Shown: positions 1 to 7,600 of the stretch, piece by piece
Layout: every line of letters starts with the position of its first letter
Position numbering within the stretch: the first letter of the stretch is position 1
NCBI GenBank assembly: GCA_020850025.1
Contig: JADZFI010000074.1
Coordinates: 1 to 8,421 of the forward strand
Origin: Saprospiraceae bacterium
Lineage (GTDB): Bacteria > Bacteroidota > Bacteroidia > Chitinophagales > Saprospiraceae
Reading direction: 5' to 3'
DNA length: 8,421 nucleotides
Made by a program: the position numbers and the translations under genes
The notes under the pieces: generated by a model
Seen by the model: only the letters and a program-made list of their open reading frames with translations
Database searches by the model: none
What the model was told of the DNA's origin: nothing

Positions 1-9
1 AAATTTGTT

Positions 10-43
10 AAGCCTTGTACAGTTCGCTGTGCAAGGCTTTTTT
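10..43 (+). terminator. Plus-strand intrinsic terminator (repeat copy A)
   Basis: AAGCCTTGTACAG pairs with CTGTGCAAGGCTT over 13 bp with one U-G wobble, closed by a TTCG loop and followed by a run of six Ts. It would terminate a convergent plus-strand gene lying left of the window, which cannot be seen. Confidence 0.85.
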
Positions 44-113
44 AATGTCCAATATCCAACCGCAGAATGTCCAATGTCCAAGGAAGGCGGGGGCTTGGTA
101 TTACTCGTTGAGC

Positions 114-150
114 AAAAAAAATACGCCTGCCCGGCTTGGCCGGACAGGCG
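114..150 (-). terminator. Intrinsic terminator of the protease-lipoprotein operon (repeat copy A)
   Basis: On the minus strand, CGCCTGTCCGG pairs with CCGGGCAGGCG (11 bp, G/C-rich) around a 5-base loop, then TA and eight Ts. It starts 14 bp after the lipoprotein stop codon. One pair is U-G on this strand but C-A on the other, which favours minus-strand use. Confidence 0.92.
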
Positions 151-164
151 CTTCTTTTTAAAGA

Positions 165-719
165 CTACTGTATTTTCAAATGAAATTTCCCCTCCGTCAT
201 GGTCATACTGTCAGGCAGAAACCACCAGGTATTGGGTCCCTCTAAAAAAGTTTGAAAACGGCCTTCCACGATATGGTGGATGGAGTCGTAACGCAGTAAT
301 TCGATGAATTGGTTAGTGCGGGTGGAGTCAATGTCGTAGGAGTTTATTAGTTGATCTAAGTCTAACGAAACAAAATAGCTTACCTCAGGAATTTTGTTAT
401 TCCCATTCCAATAGGTTGAAGGTTCAAACACTTGGAATCCGTGAGAGGTTACGATGTCAGCAATAGTAAAAGCGTGGTCAAAGCCGCTTTCTTTTAGCCT
501 GGCTGTGATGTAAAATCGGTGTTTATCCGTTACATAATACTTTGCTAAAAAATCGGCTTTCCACTCCATCCCATTTCTGAGGACACTTCCTTTTCCCAAT
601 TCAATGATATGAGTAGTGGTGTCTACCGGCGGAGTAGGGTCTGTAGGGTCTACAGGTTTTTCTTTCGTACAACCTATAAGTAACCCAAGCAGCACTAACG
701 GAAATATGGTGTATTTCAT
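165..719 (-). CDS. Small lipoprotein of unknown function, partner of the protease gene
   Basis: The 184-residue product has a lipoprotein signal peptide with lipobox LLIGC (lipidated Cys17). TKEK and a Pro/Thr-rich tether PVDPTDPTPPVDTTT (22-36) follow. The remaining part, starting LGKGSVLRNGMEWKADF, is a predicted beta-rich domain of about 140 residues. Its opening NGMEW resembles the NGxxW start of small Bacteroidota lipoprotein families (DUF6252-like), but I cannot assign it firmly. The charged residues after the cysteine are compatible with surface display. The ATG lies 2 bp after the TAA of the protease gene (TAA-CC-ATG), so translational coupling is likely and a joint role is reasonable: inhibitor, chaperone, substrate binder or immunity factor are all open. 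No function is proposed. A terminator follows the stop by 14 bp. Part of its 3' region is duplicated at 2988-3008. Confidence 0.85.
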   Translation of the reverse strand: MKYTIFPLVLLGLLIGCTKEKPVDPTDPTPPVDTTTHIIELGKGSVLRNGMEWKADFLAKYYVTDKHRFYITARLKESGFDHAFTIADIVTSHGFQVFEPSTYWNGNNKIPEVSYFVSLDLDQLINSYDIDSTRTNQFIELLRYDSIHHIVEGRFQTFLEGPNTWWFLPDSMTMTEGKFHLKIQ

Positions 720-721
720 GG

Positions 722-2656
722 TTATTCGTTTTTTGCGATGACGAATTTATGGCTTTCCGTCTTTCCGCCCGATGAAGGTATGGAAAGAAGGTATAGGCCG
801 TTGTTCAAATCATGGATGGGAATACTGAAAGGGCTGCTGCTGATGACATAGGTTTGGCCCTCCAGGCAAAGCCTGCCTTGAGCGTCCAAAATCTTCCAGG
901 GTATTTCTGTGTATTCACTACTAACACCTTCGATCAGCAGATAATCATGCAACACAGGGTTAGGGTATATTTTAACGCTTTCAAAACTAGAGGATTCCCA
1001 ATGGTCTTCCCTTTGGTGCCCCGGTATTTCTTCAAAAATACAATCACAATTCCCTAAGGTGACTTTTTGTATTCGGCTGATGGCTACATTATCGGAGGAT
1101 ACAACTATGCATTTTATCCAAAATACCGGACAAGCAGGATGCGAATTAAGATTTAAAGTGGTTCCTGTTCCAAGTAGTTGCTGCGATCCTCCGTTGCCAA
1201 ATACTCCGGATGTATTCCAGAACCAGTAAACTGTGTAAGGGCCTACGCCCGGCAAGCCGGCATCCGGTGGGTTGATGTCAGCTGTCAGCGTAATGGGTAC
1301 TGCACAGGGAGACACCGTAACATAAACCTCTAACTCGTTGGTTTCATAATAATCATTGATTTCACATCCATATTTACGGAAATGATCGGCATTATCGGCA
1401 ATTTTCCCTAGTGCACGTCCGGTTGGCTCTCCGTTGTAGGAAACGGACGGATTAGAGTAGTGAAGGATAGGGTAATCGCTTGTGAAATGGGCGAAAACCT
1501 GTACACCATTAACATCAAACGGGTAATCGGCATCGAGTTTAATTGGGGTGGCCATTAGCGTTCTCCAGGTTGGTATTTCCTGATACCAGTCAATGGGTGG
1601 AAAAGTGTTTAAAGGGATCCAGCGTTTACCATGTGCGCATACCTTTGTTGGGTCATTGCCAATATCAATGGGCCAATTATGTCGGAGGCCCCAATTGTGG
1701 CCGAGCTCATGCGCCAAGGCAAATTCCCCCAAAAACCATCCAGGTTCTACTATGGAAAATGCTCTATTTGGATCGGGCAGGTCTGGAAGGTTAGCAACGC
1801 CTCCAACATCGGGGTAATCAATGTGAGGGATAAAAACAACCTGGTCGGCCTGTTGAATGGTGCGTTCAGGTTCGGAAAAGAGTGGTAAAGCTTTCAGATC
1901 CCAGTGGTGTGGGTCAGGTAAAGAAGAAAAACTAAATCCATCCTTTACCACCCACTTCACCCGGATTTCTTTGTTGGGAATATCACTATTCCACAAAGCG
2001 GTGTTCACTGAAGATTGGCCCAGCAACGCAAACAAATCCACACTCCCATACAGGTTTTTTACAATATCAACGGCCTCAGGTGTCAGAATCAGCAGCACTG
2101 TAATGAGGGCGGGGCAAGTATTATATTCCGGGAAATAATCACAATCATCCGGTCCTTCCGGAGGGCTAGAAAGTGAGTCAGGGCTTGTTCCACAGCCATT
2201 GGCATTTCGGAGCGCATTGTTCCGTTTTGCTAATAGCTGGTAGGTACTGTTAATTGGCGAAATCTCGTAAAAATCTGCTCCTATCTGTATAAAACCTGCT
2301 GTTTGACTGTCTTTTATGACGAAAGAAACATAACCCGGATCCGGAGATGTGGTTAATTTGCCAGACCACATAAATGCGCCGCTTGGGTCTTCGGATATAA
2401 GCGTAGCTTCAGCAGTCATAGAGGTAGAGTTTCCCGGTAACTGAAAAGTGACTGAACCGTTGGTCTGCGCAGTTCGCACATCCTGAAGCGAAACAATTTT
2501 TACATCAGAAAACAAATCTGAGGATTGAAATGCCTGGAAGCGCGCGTAACCTCCGGAAGGCCACTGAATTTGCCCGGGCTGAAATTCCGTTATAAACTGG
2601 GCTGATATCCATCCGGGCAAAAGTGAAAAGACTAGGAGGATGATGGCTTTTTGCAG
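722..2656 (-). CDS. Secreted metzincin zinc metalloprotease with T9SS C-terminal domain
   Basis: This is an extracellular protease. Numbering is from the CTG at 2656 (644 residues). A signal peptide (AIILLVFSLLPGW, cleavage after ISA) leads to a propeptide-like region. The zinc motif HELGHNWGLRH (316-326) is the complete HExxHxxGxxH of metzincins, with a Met-turn candidate TLMATP (Met368) and YSNPSVSYNGEPTGRA (400-415), a stretch typical of bacterial reprolysin-like enzymes. A Cys-containing Ig-like domain (about 440-535) follows. The end (about 557-644), with VKIYPNP, GLYLL and SHKFVIAK, is a type A T9SS sorting domain that is normally removed on secretion. The start is uncertain. The first standard codon in frame (TTG, 2620) cuts through the signal peptide; the frame runs upstream without ATG, GTG or TTG, offering only CTG at 2656, ATT at 2668 or CTG at 2692. 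I chose 2656 because it gives a normal-length signal. It is co-transcribed with the lipoprotein gene. The substrate is unknown. Confidence 0.9.
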   Translation of the reverse strand: MQKAIILLVFSLLPGWISAQFITEFQPGQIQWPSGGYARFQAFQSSDLFSDVKIVSLQDVRTAQTNGSVTFQLPGNSTSMTAEATLISEDPSGAFMWSGKLTTSPDPGYVSFVIKDSQTAGFIQIGADFYEISPINSTYQLLAKRNNALRNANGCGTSPDSLSSPPEGPDDCDYFPEYNTCPALITVLLILTPEAVDIVKNLYGSVDLFALLGQSSVNTALWNSDIPNKEIRVKWVVKDGFSFSSLPDPHHWDLKALPLFSEPERTIQQADQVVFIPHIDYPDVGGVANLPDLPDPNRAFSIVEPGWFLGEFALAHELGHNWGLRHNWPIDIGNDPTKVCAHGKRWIPLNTFPPIDWYQEIPTWRTLMATPIKLDADYPFDVNGVQVFAHFTSDYPILHYSNPSVSYNGEPTGRALGKIADNADHFRKYGCEINDYYETNELEVYVTVSPCAVPITLTADINPPDAGLPGVGPYTVYWFWNTSGVFGNGGSQQLLGTGTTLNLNSHPACPVFWIKCIVVSSDNVAISRIQKVTLGNCDCIFEEIPGHQREDHWESSSFESVKIYPNPVLHDYLLIEGVSSEYTEIPWKILDAQGRLCLEGQTYVISSSPFSIPIHDLNNGLYLLSIPSSGGKTESHKFVIAKNE

Positions 2657-2678
2657 CCAACGGAAAATGGAGTGAAAA

Positions 2679-2729
2679 TTAGAGGATGACAGGAGGGGGG
2701 AGGGCGAAAATTCGCAGTGTGTTTTGCAT
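2679..2729 (-). other. Possible 16-codon leader ORF ahead of the protease gene
   Basis: The only ATG between the likely transcription start and the protease reading frame opens a 16-codon frame, MQNTLRIFALPPPVIL, ending with TAA at 2681-2679. That is 10 bp before the ATT codon and 22 bp before the CTG codon that could start the protease. The frame crosses a run of six Cs (2700-2695 on the minus strand). It may be a translated leader peptide. Alternatively it may be the true N-terminus knocked out of frame by one base, because loss of one C would join this ATG to the protease frame. Chance is also possible for so short a frame. Confidence 0.25.
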
Positions 2730-2761
2730 AAAATAAAGCTGTTTAAATATTAAGTGATTTA

Positions 2762-2793
2762 CGAAAGTAAATGGGAAAAAACATTCTTCCAAA
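2762..2793 (-). promoter_or_regulatory. Bacteroidota-type promoter of the protease-lipoprotein operon
   Basis: On the minus strand a perfect -33 box TTTG (2793-2790) is followed after 20 bp by TACTTTCG (2769-2762), one mismatch from the -7 consensus TAnnTTTG. Transcription would begin near 2755, about 26 nt before the first ATG (2729) and about 100 nt before the signal-peptide start at 2656. Motifs and spacing fit the housekeeping sigma factor of the phylum. Confidence 0.6.
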
Positions 2794-2840
2794 TTCTGTA
2801 GCCTTATTAACAATTTGCCCTTTGACTTTGAAAATACTCC

Positions 2841-2876
2841 AAGCCTTGTACAGTTCGCTGTGCAAGGCTTTTTTTT
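2841..2876 (+). terminator. Plus-strand intrinsic terminator in repeat copy B
   Basis: AAGCCTTGTACAG pairs with CTGTGCAAGGCTT around a TTCG loop, and eight Ts run from the end of the stem. The single imperfect pair is a U-G wobble on the plus strand but A-C on the minus strand, so plus orientation is favoured. No plus-strand gene precedes it; it would stop antisense transcription coming out of the protease operon. Confidence 0.8.
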
Positions 2877-2948
2877 GAATGTCCAATATCCAACCGCAGA
2901 ATGTCCAATGTCCAAGGAAGGCGGGGGCTTGGTATTACTCGTTGAGTT

Positions 2949-2987
2949 AAAAAAATATGCCTGCCCGGTAACTTGGCCGGACAGGCA
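2949..2987 (-). terminator. Minus-strand intrinsic terminator in repeat copy B
   Basis: In the minus direction, GCCTGTCCGG pairs with CCGGGCAGGC around an 8-base loop. AT and seven Ts follow. The outermost pair is T-A where copy A has C-G. No intact gene reads directly into it apart from any read-through past the SusC/SusD terminator, so it is a backup or a relic. Confidence 0.8.
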
Positions 2988-3008
2988 ATGGAGTCGTAAC
3001 GTAGTAAT
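2988..3008 (-). pseudogene. 21-bp remnant matching the 3' part of the lipoprotein gene
   Basis: These 21 bases match 280-300, inside the lipoprotein gene at 165-719, at 20 of 21 positions (only C to T at the fourteenth). The segment adjoins repeat module copy B in the same relative order and orientation as in copy A, except that 129 bp (matching 151-279) are missing. This is best read as the scrap of a second lipoprotein-gene copy left after a deletion. No further similarity to the gene is visible beyond 3009. Confidence 0.6.
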
Positions 3009-3022
3009 CAGGGGGTGATACA

Positions 3023-3072
3023 TTTTTATGTACGAATAAATGTAGATCGTAACGCTTTTTCGTACAAAAAAA
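3023..3072. repeat. Imperfect inverted repeat with 22-base loop
   Basis: The arms are TTTTTATGTACGAA (3023-3036) and TTCGTACAAAAAAA (3059-3072). They pair over 13 of 14 positions, with a perfect GTACGAA core next to the loop. It sits in the gap between the SusD terminator and the repeat module. The A/T-rich outer arms make it a weak bidirectional terminator candidate or a degraded mobile-element end. I see no gene in this interval (2987-3157). Confidence 0.5.
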
Positions 3073-3157
3073 TGCCGAGTGGTGTGTTTGCTGTGTCATG
3101 GGAGATGGCTTCTAAGCAACATTGCCTCCTCAAAACAACCGCTATCCTGCCTACCCT

Positions 3158-3194
3158 AAAAAAACAGCGGCTACCCTTTTGCAAGGATAGCCGC
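3158..3194 (-). terminator. Intrinsic terminator of the SusC/SusD operon
   Basis: On the minus strand, GCGGCTATCCTT pairs with AAGGGTAGCCGC around the GNRA-like tetraloop GCAA, a 12-bp G/C-rich stem. TG and seven Ts follow. One pair is U-G in minus-strand RNA but C-A on the other strand, so the minus orientation is favoured. It lies 27 bp after the SusD stop, ending that operon before the protease promoter. Confidence 0.92.
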
Positions 3195-3221
3195 CACTGA
3201 ATTTTTAAGTATACAGGTGGC

Positions 3222-4625
3222 TTACTGAGCCCACCACATCTTGTCGCCAAACAAGCCTGAAGCATCAATGTTCTGGCTTTGAATGGCTGCTTCCAGGTTG
3301 CCTTTGTTGTTGCCCGTCTCGCTGGTAGGATACGGGAAACGAAGCGGTACACCCTGGCCAGGGTATGCGCTGAGGGGCACTTCCACTACCTCAGTTGGAT
3401 ATCCCGTGCGGCGGAACTCAGAGAAAGCTTCGCAGCCATCGCCAAAGAGGGCCAGCCACTTGTGCGTTCCCAATGCTTTTGCTGCATTTGCCGTATAGGC
3501 CGCATCTGCAGCAGCCAGGTAGGCTGCATCTGCCGTTACGCCAAACTGGGCGCAGGAAGCAGCTATGGCATCCAGGTACGCCTGCTTGTCGTTGTTAGCC
3601 TCTGCTTTGATGAACAACACTTCCGCATAGGTAAACAGATTGGATGGATTCGTCGGGTCATCGCGGAAAGCCGTACCGATCTGGGAAATAGCAGAGAACG
3701 GGTTAGGTTCGGTGGTGCCGTTTGGCTGACCAACATACTGACCTGCATTGTTTACATCGGCATAAACCGGCAAACGTGGGTCGTTAATGGCCAGCATGAT
3801 GTCTACCAGCGTTTTGCTCACACAGTGGTCGTTACGGCCATCGTTGTGCTTGTTGTTGTAAATCGGATTGGAGCCGTCCACCGAAATATCCACATATCCC
3901 ATTTTAGCGTTTTCAGCGTTGCTGGCGATCAGATCAGCCGGGCTGTTCAACAGCGTTTGCAACTCGGTAGCATAAGCAGCATCCTTACCCTTCACGCGGT
4001 TAAGCAAGCGGGCGCGCACGGAATTGGCAAACTTTTTCCACAAGGTCACATCGCCTCCGTAGATCAGGTCGCCCGCACCGAGGTCGTCGCCGGCAGGGTC
4101 GTACATGGCAGCAGCATCCTTCAGCTCCTGAATGAGGCTGGCATAAATGGTCGCCTGGTCGTCGTATGTTGGCGTAAAGGTGCGCAGAGGATCCAGTGCC
4201 TCTGTATACGGAATTTCGCCCCACATATCGGTCATGATGGCAAAGTAGTATGCCTTCATGGTCATGGCAGCGGCGCGCATGTTGCTTGGGTTGGGCGCAC
4301 GGTTCAGGATGTCCTGCATGTCGGCCAATGGGCCGCTGTACATAGCATCCCAGTGTCCGGTTATAGCATCCGGGCGATATTCGTACCAGTCTTCATCAAT
4401 GTACTGAATCTTGGCGTAATGCTGCGCCCAAAGGCCGGCATAGGTCATGTTCATGCTGGCGCCATGTGTACGGCGCACGCCCTGTGAAATACCGGAGATC
4501 AATACGTTGGTCAGTGGCACTTCTTCAGGGGCATTTGGGTTGGTATTGATGCTTTCGAAGTCCTTGGTGCAAGCGCTGGAGAAGCTCACCAACAGGACCA
4601 GCATCCAAATTTTGATATTTTTCAT
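3222..4625 (-). CDS. SusD/RagB-like outer-membrane lipoprotein (SusD-like_2 type)
   Basis: The 467-residue product begins with a lipoprotein signal peptide, with lipobox FSSAC placing the lipidated cysteine at residue 19. TKDFE follows, a charged stretch compatible with surface export in Bacteroidota. The early FESINTNPNAPE (23-34), the helical part with AAAMTMKAYYFAIMTDMWGEIPYTEALD (118-145), FTYAEVLFIKAEANN (331-345) and AYLDAIAASCAQFGV (349-363), and the end DKMWWAQ match the SusD-like_2 branch of the SusD/RagB superfamily rather than classical starch-type SusD. Such proteins form the hinged lid over the SusC barrel and help bind the ligand. An Ala-rich helix region (364-385) is low in complexity but not broken. 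The gene follows the SusC gene by 28 bp in the same operon, with no Shine-Dalgarno but an A/T-rich leader. A strong terminator follows its stop. The ligand is unknown. Confidence 0.94.
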   Translation of the reverse strand: MKNIKIWMLVLLVSFSSACTKDFESINTNPNAPEEVPLTNVLISGISQGVRRTHGASMNMTYAGLWAQHYAKIQYIDEDWYEYRPDAITGHWDAMYSGPLADMQDILNRAPNPSNMRAAAMTMKAYYFAIMTDMWGEIPYTEALDPLRTFTPTYDDQATIYASLIQELKDAAAMYDPAGDDLGAGDLIYGGDVTLWKKFANSVRARLLNRVKGKDAAYATELQTLLNSPADLIASNAENAKMGYVDISVDGSNPIYNNKHNDGRNDHCVSKTLVDIMLAINDPRLPVYADVNNAGQYVGQPNGTTEPNPFSAISQIGTAFRDDPTNPSNLFTYAEVLFIKAEANNDKQAYLDAIAASCAQFGVTADAAYLAAADAAYTANAAKALGTHKWLALFGDGCEAFSEFRRTGYPTEVVEVPLSAYPGQGVPLRFPYPTSETGNNKGNLEAAIQSQNIDASGLFGDKMWWAQ

Positions 4626-4653
4626 AAAAATGATTGTTTGAATGGAGTGATCA

Positions 4654-7600
4654 TTAGAAGCTTGCGCCGAAGGTCAGACCGAAGGTGCGGGCAGATGGCA
4701 ACTGGCCGAATTCGATGCCCTGCATAGCGTTGGAGTTATCAAATGCGGTTTCAGGATCCACGTGTGGTATATTGCTGTGCAACAGTGCCAGATTCCGTCC
4801 GTATACCGCTACGCGCAGGCCGTTCACGAAGGAATTCCTGAACCAGGTTTTTGGCAAATCGTAGCCTAAGGTTACTTCACGCAATTTGATAAAGGAGCCA
4901 TCAAAAACACCACGGTCATGACGACGGTTGTAGATGTCGGCGTTCCAATCCTCAGCAGAGCGTTTAACCTGATTGGGCTCGTATCCAATTACATTGCCAT
5001 CAACGTCTTTAACCTCGTATACACCACCGAAGTTGTAACCATTCTTAATTTCATCAACGGTATTGCGGCCTTCCAGTGATTCTTCCAGTACACCTGCGTA
5101 GCGACCAAAGATGTAGGTCATGGAGAAGATATCGCTGCCCTGGCGCATATCGAGCAATGCACTAAGTGTGAAGTTCTTCCAGGTAAAAGTATTGCGCATA
5201 CCGCCAACCCAGTCGGGGGTGATGGAGCCAAGAACAAAGTTATTACTGTTGCCGGTTTCATCTACATCCATAATTGGGCTACCATTAGCCTCATTTACAA
5301 TGATCTGGCCATCAGGAGCGCGTTTTACACGGCGGCCTACCAGAACTCCGTATTGCTCACCTTCGCGGGCTACCAGACGCAGGCCCCAGTTGGTATTGAG
5401 GGTCAGCTCTGTTACGTCTCCGGGCAAGTCTTCAACAATGGAATTGTTCTTTGCCCAGTTGAAATCAATATCCCAGCGGAAATTGCGGGCATTTACTGGT
5501 GTGAGACCCAGTTGAACTTCAACACCATTATTTCTGATGGTACCACCATTGGCTACACGACTGGTAAAGCCGGAGGTGGCGGATACATTCAACGGAATGA
5601 TTTGGTCAATGTTACGGGTGTCGTAGTACGTTACATCCAACCGTACGCGGTCTTTTAATGCACGCAATTCGATACCGTACTCCTGGGATTTGGCGCGTTC
5701 AGGTTTCAATTCGCTGTTCGGGCGTGAGCCGGGAACAGAAAATGATGGAATACCTCCCCAGGTGGGTAGGTTGCCATAAACGAAAGCCAGGCGATAAGGA
5801 TCGGTATCCTTACCTGCTTCTGCATAACCACCGCGTACTTTCAGGTAACTGATGCCGGGGATTTTGATTTTTTCGGAAATCACAATGCCCAAGCTGGCAG
5901 ATGGGTAGAAATAGCTGCTGTTTTCGATGGGAAGTGTAGATGACCAGTCGTTACGTGCAGAGGCATCGAGGTAGATAAAGTCGTAGAATCCGAGCGACAG
6001 ACTTCCCAAAACCGAATTGATGCGGGAGGTGTTGAGGAACTGGTTCGTACGTACGTTGCCGTCAGCATTGGAAAAGTTGTAGATACCGGGTACTACCAGC
6101 GCTGTAGCTGTTTGTTCGTTGCCCGTCAGACGATTGTCGCGGCGAACAACACCTGCAGTGGCGAGCACCGAGAAATTGTCGGAGAAACGTTTGTTGGCCG
6201 TCAACAGGAGGTCCATATTCGTTTCTGTATTGGCATACTGGAATGTCTGCAATTGACCGTTTGGATAATCCACCGTTTCCCGGGCAAAGCGGATTTCGCG
6301 ACGGTCGTTGTAGAAATCGGTACCAATTCGGCCCATAGCCTTCAACCAGGGCAGCATTTGGTAGGTAACAGCATAATAGCCGTTTATGCGATTGCGCTGC
6401 TGTGGCTTTGTGTTGTTGTACAGCGTGAAGAAGGGGTTGTTCTGGTAGTTGCTGTTCCAGTTGACAATTTTCCCGTATTCATCCCTGTTGTTGTAGTTGG
6501 CACGCAGGTAATCATAGTCTACCTGGCGACCGGTCCAGATGGTTTGCTGAATAATGTTATCCCCTGCATAACCGACCCCCGGGCGATTGTCAGACTTTAG
6601 CGTAGTATAGGTAACGTTACCGTCTGCACTGATTTTGTCGTTCATTTTCATGCCAAATGCCAAATTGAAGGTATTGCGCTTCAAATCGGTATTCGGAACC
6701 ATACCCTTTTGATCCATATTGGTAAAGGAGAAACGTGCATTGGCTTTTTCTCCCGCAGCAGTAACGGCAATGTTGTTGGTGAAGGTTACACCGGTTTCAA
6801 AAATGTTCCTTACATTATCAGGCCGGGCTACCCAGGGCTGTTGATCGCCGGTGAACTGATTCATCAGCACGCCTTCGCCGCTTTCGTCCGTTTGTCCGTC
6901 GCCATCGTTGTCAATGCCGTCGGCGCCGTTAATGGCCGGATCGAAGGAGGGCCCCCAGCTTTCGTCCACACCATCGTACAAAGCATTAGGATCATTGCTC
7001 GTACCGTCTACATAGTTGAACTGGAATCCGAGTCCTTGCCCGAACTTGTTTTGATATTTTGGCAGACGGAAAGGAGAAGCAAAACCGATGTCGCCTGAGT
7101 AGGAAACGCCAAGTCCCTTGGAGGCGCCTTTGCCGGTTTTGGTGGTGATGAGGATTACCCCATTGGCGCCGCGTGAGCCATAAAGCGCTGCCGCGTTTGG
7201 ACCTTTCAGCACGGAAATAGACTCAATGTCATCCGGGTTGATGTCCTGAATGGCATTACCGAAGTCCACACCGCCAAACTGGGAATTACCGTTTCCGCGG
7301 TTGGAGTTGTCCATCGGGATACCGTTAACCACGAATAGTGGCTGGTTTTCACCATAAATAGAACTGTTACCACGAATGACGATACGGGCCGAGGAGCCAA
7401 CATTGCCGGAAGAGCTTACCACGTTCACACCGGCAATTTTACCGGAGAGCGAGTTTACCACATTCTGGTCGCGGGCAGCCGTGATGCGGTCCCCACTGAT
7501 CTGTTGAACGGCATAACCGAGTGATTTTTGTTCGCGGCTGATGCCCAAAGCAGTAACCACGACCTCTTCCAGATCCGTGTTGCTTTTCATGACCACATCC

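Larger units (their letters stand above)
10..150. repeat. Two-terminator repeat module, copy A
   Basis: This is a direct repeat of 2841-2987. The left hairpin with T-run stops plus-strand transcription, and the right hairpin with its T-run on the minus strand stops the lipoprotein operon. Both point inward at a core of about 69 bp (44-112) that is identical in the two copies. The core contains two tandem, slightly different AATGTCCAATATCCAA units and a CCAAG/CTTGG inverted pair (78-82, 94-98). From memory, such TCCAATATCCAA units recur between genes in Bacteroidota genomes, but that is unverified here. Confidence 0.9.
2841..2987. repeat. Two-terminator repeat module, copy B
   Basis: This is a direct repeat of 10-150. 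It has a plus-strand terminator, an identical core of about 69 bp containing two tandem versions of AATGTCCAATATCCAA (the second reads AATGTCCAATGTCCAA), then a minus-strand terminator. Differences from copy A are a longer T-run plus G (3 bases), CA changed to TT before the A-run with the run one base shorter, C to T at 2958, and a TAA insertion in the right hairpin loop. It lies between the SusD terminator and the protease promoter, so it insulates the two operons. Confidence 0.9.

Noticed and set aside
2841..2987. Repeat copies as insertion-sequence or MITE ends
   Set aside because: The module ends are not inverted repeats of each other, no target-site duplication is visible, and the hairpins are fully explained as terminators.
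2679..3023. Minus-strand open frame of 114 codons across repeat copy B and the protease leader
   Set aside because: It reads through both terminator hairpins and the protease promoter. Only its last 16 codons, from the ATG at 2729, are considered as a leader peptide.
3137..3157. GCTATCC-containing segment next to the SusC/SusD terminator that could pair with it as an antiterminator
   Set aside because: In minus-strand transcription it lies after the T-tract, so it is made too late to prevent termination. It looks like a partial duplication of the terminator arm.
3279..4487. Long plus-strand open frame of 402 codons opposite the SusD gene
   Set aside because: It lies wholly antisense to a well-supported SusD gene. 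The translation is rich in Val, Ile, Arg, Cys and His without recognisable domains, as expected from a mirrored coding strand. No promoter-like motif was noted ahead of it.
6112..6600. Plus-strand open frame of 162 codons inside the SusC gene
   Set aside because: It is an antisense shadow of conserved SusC barrel sequence, with the same mirrored composition and no start signals.
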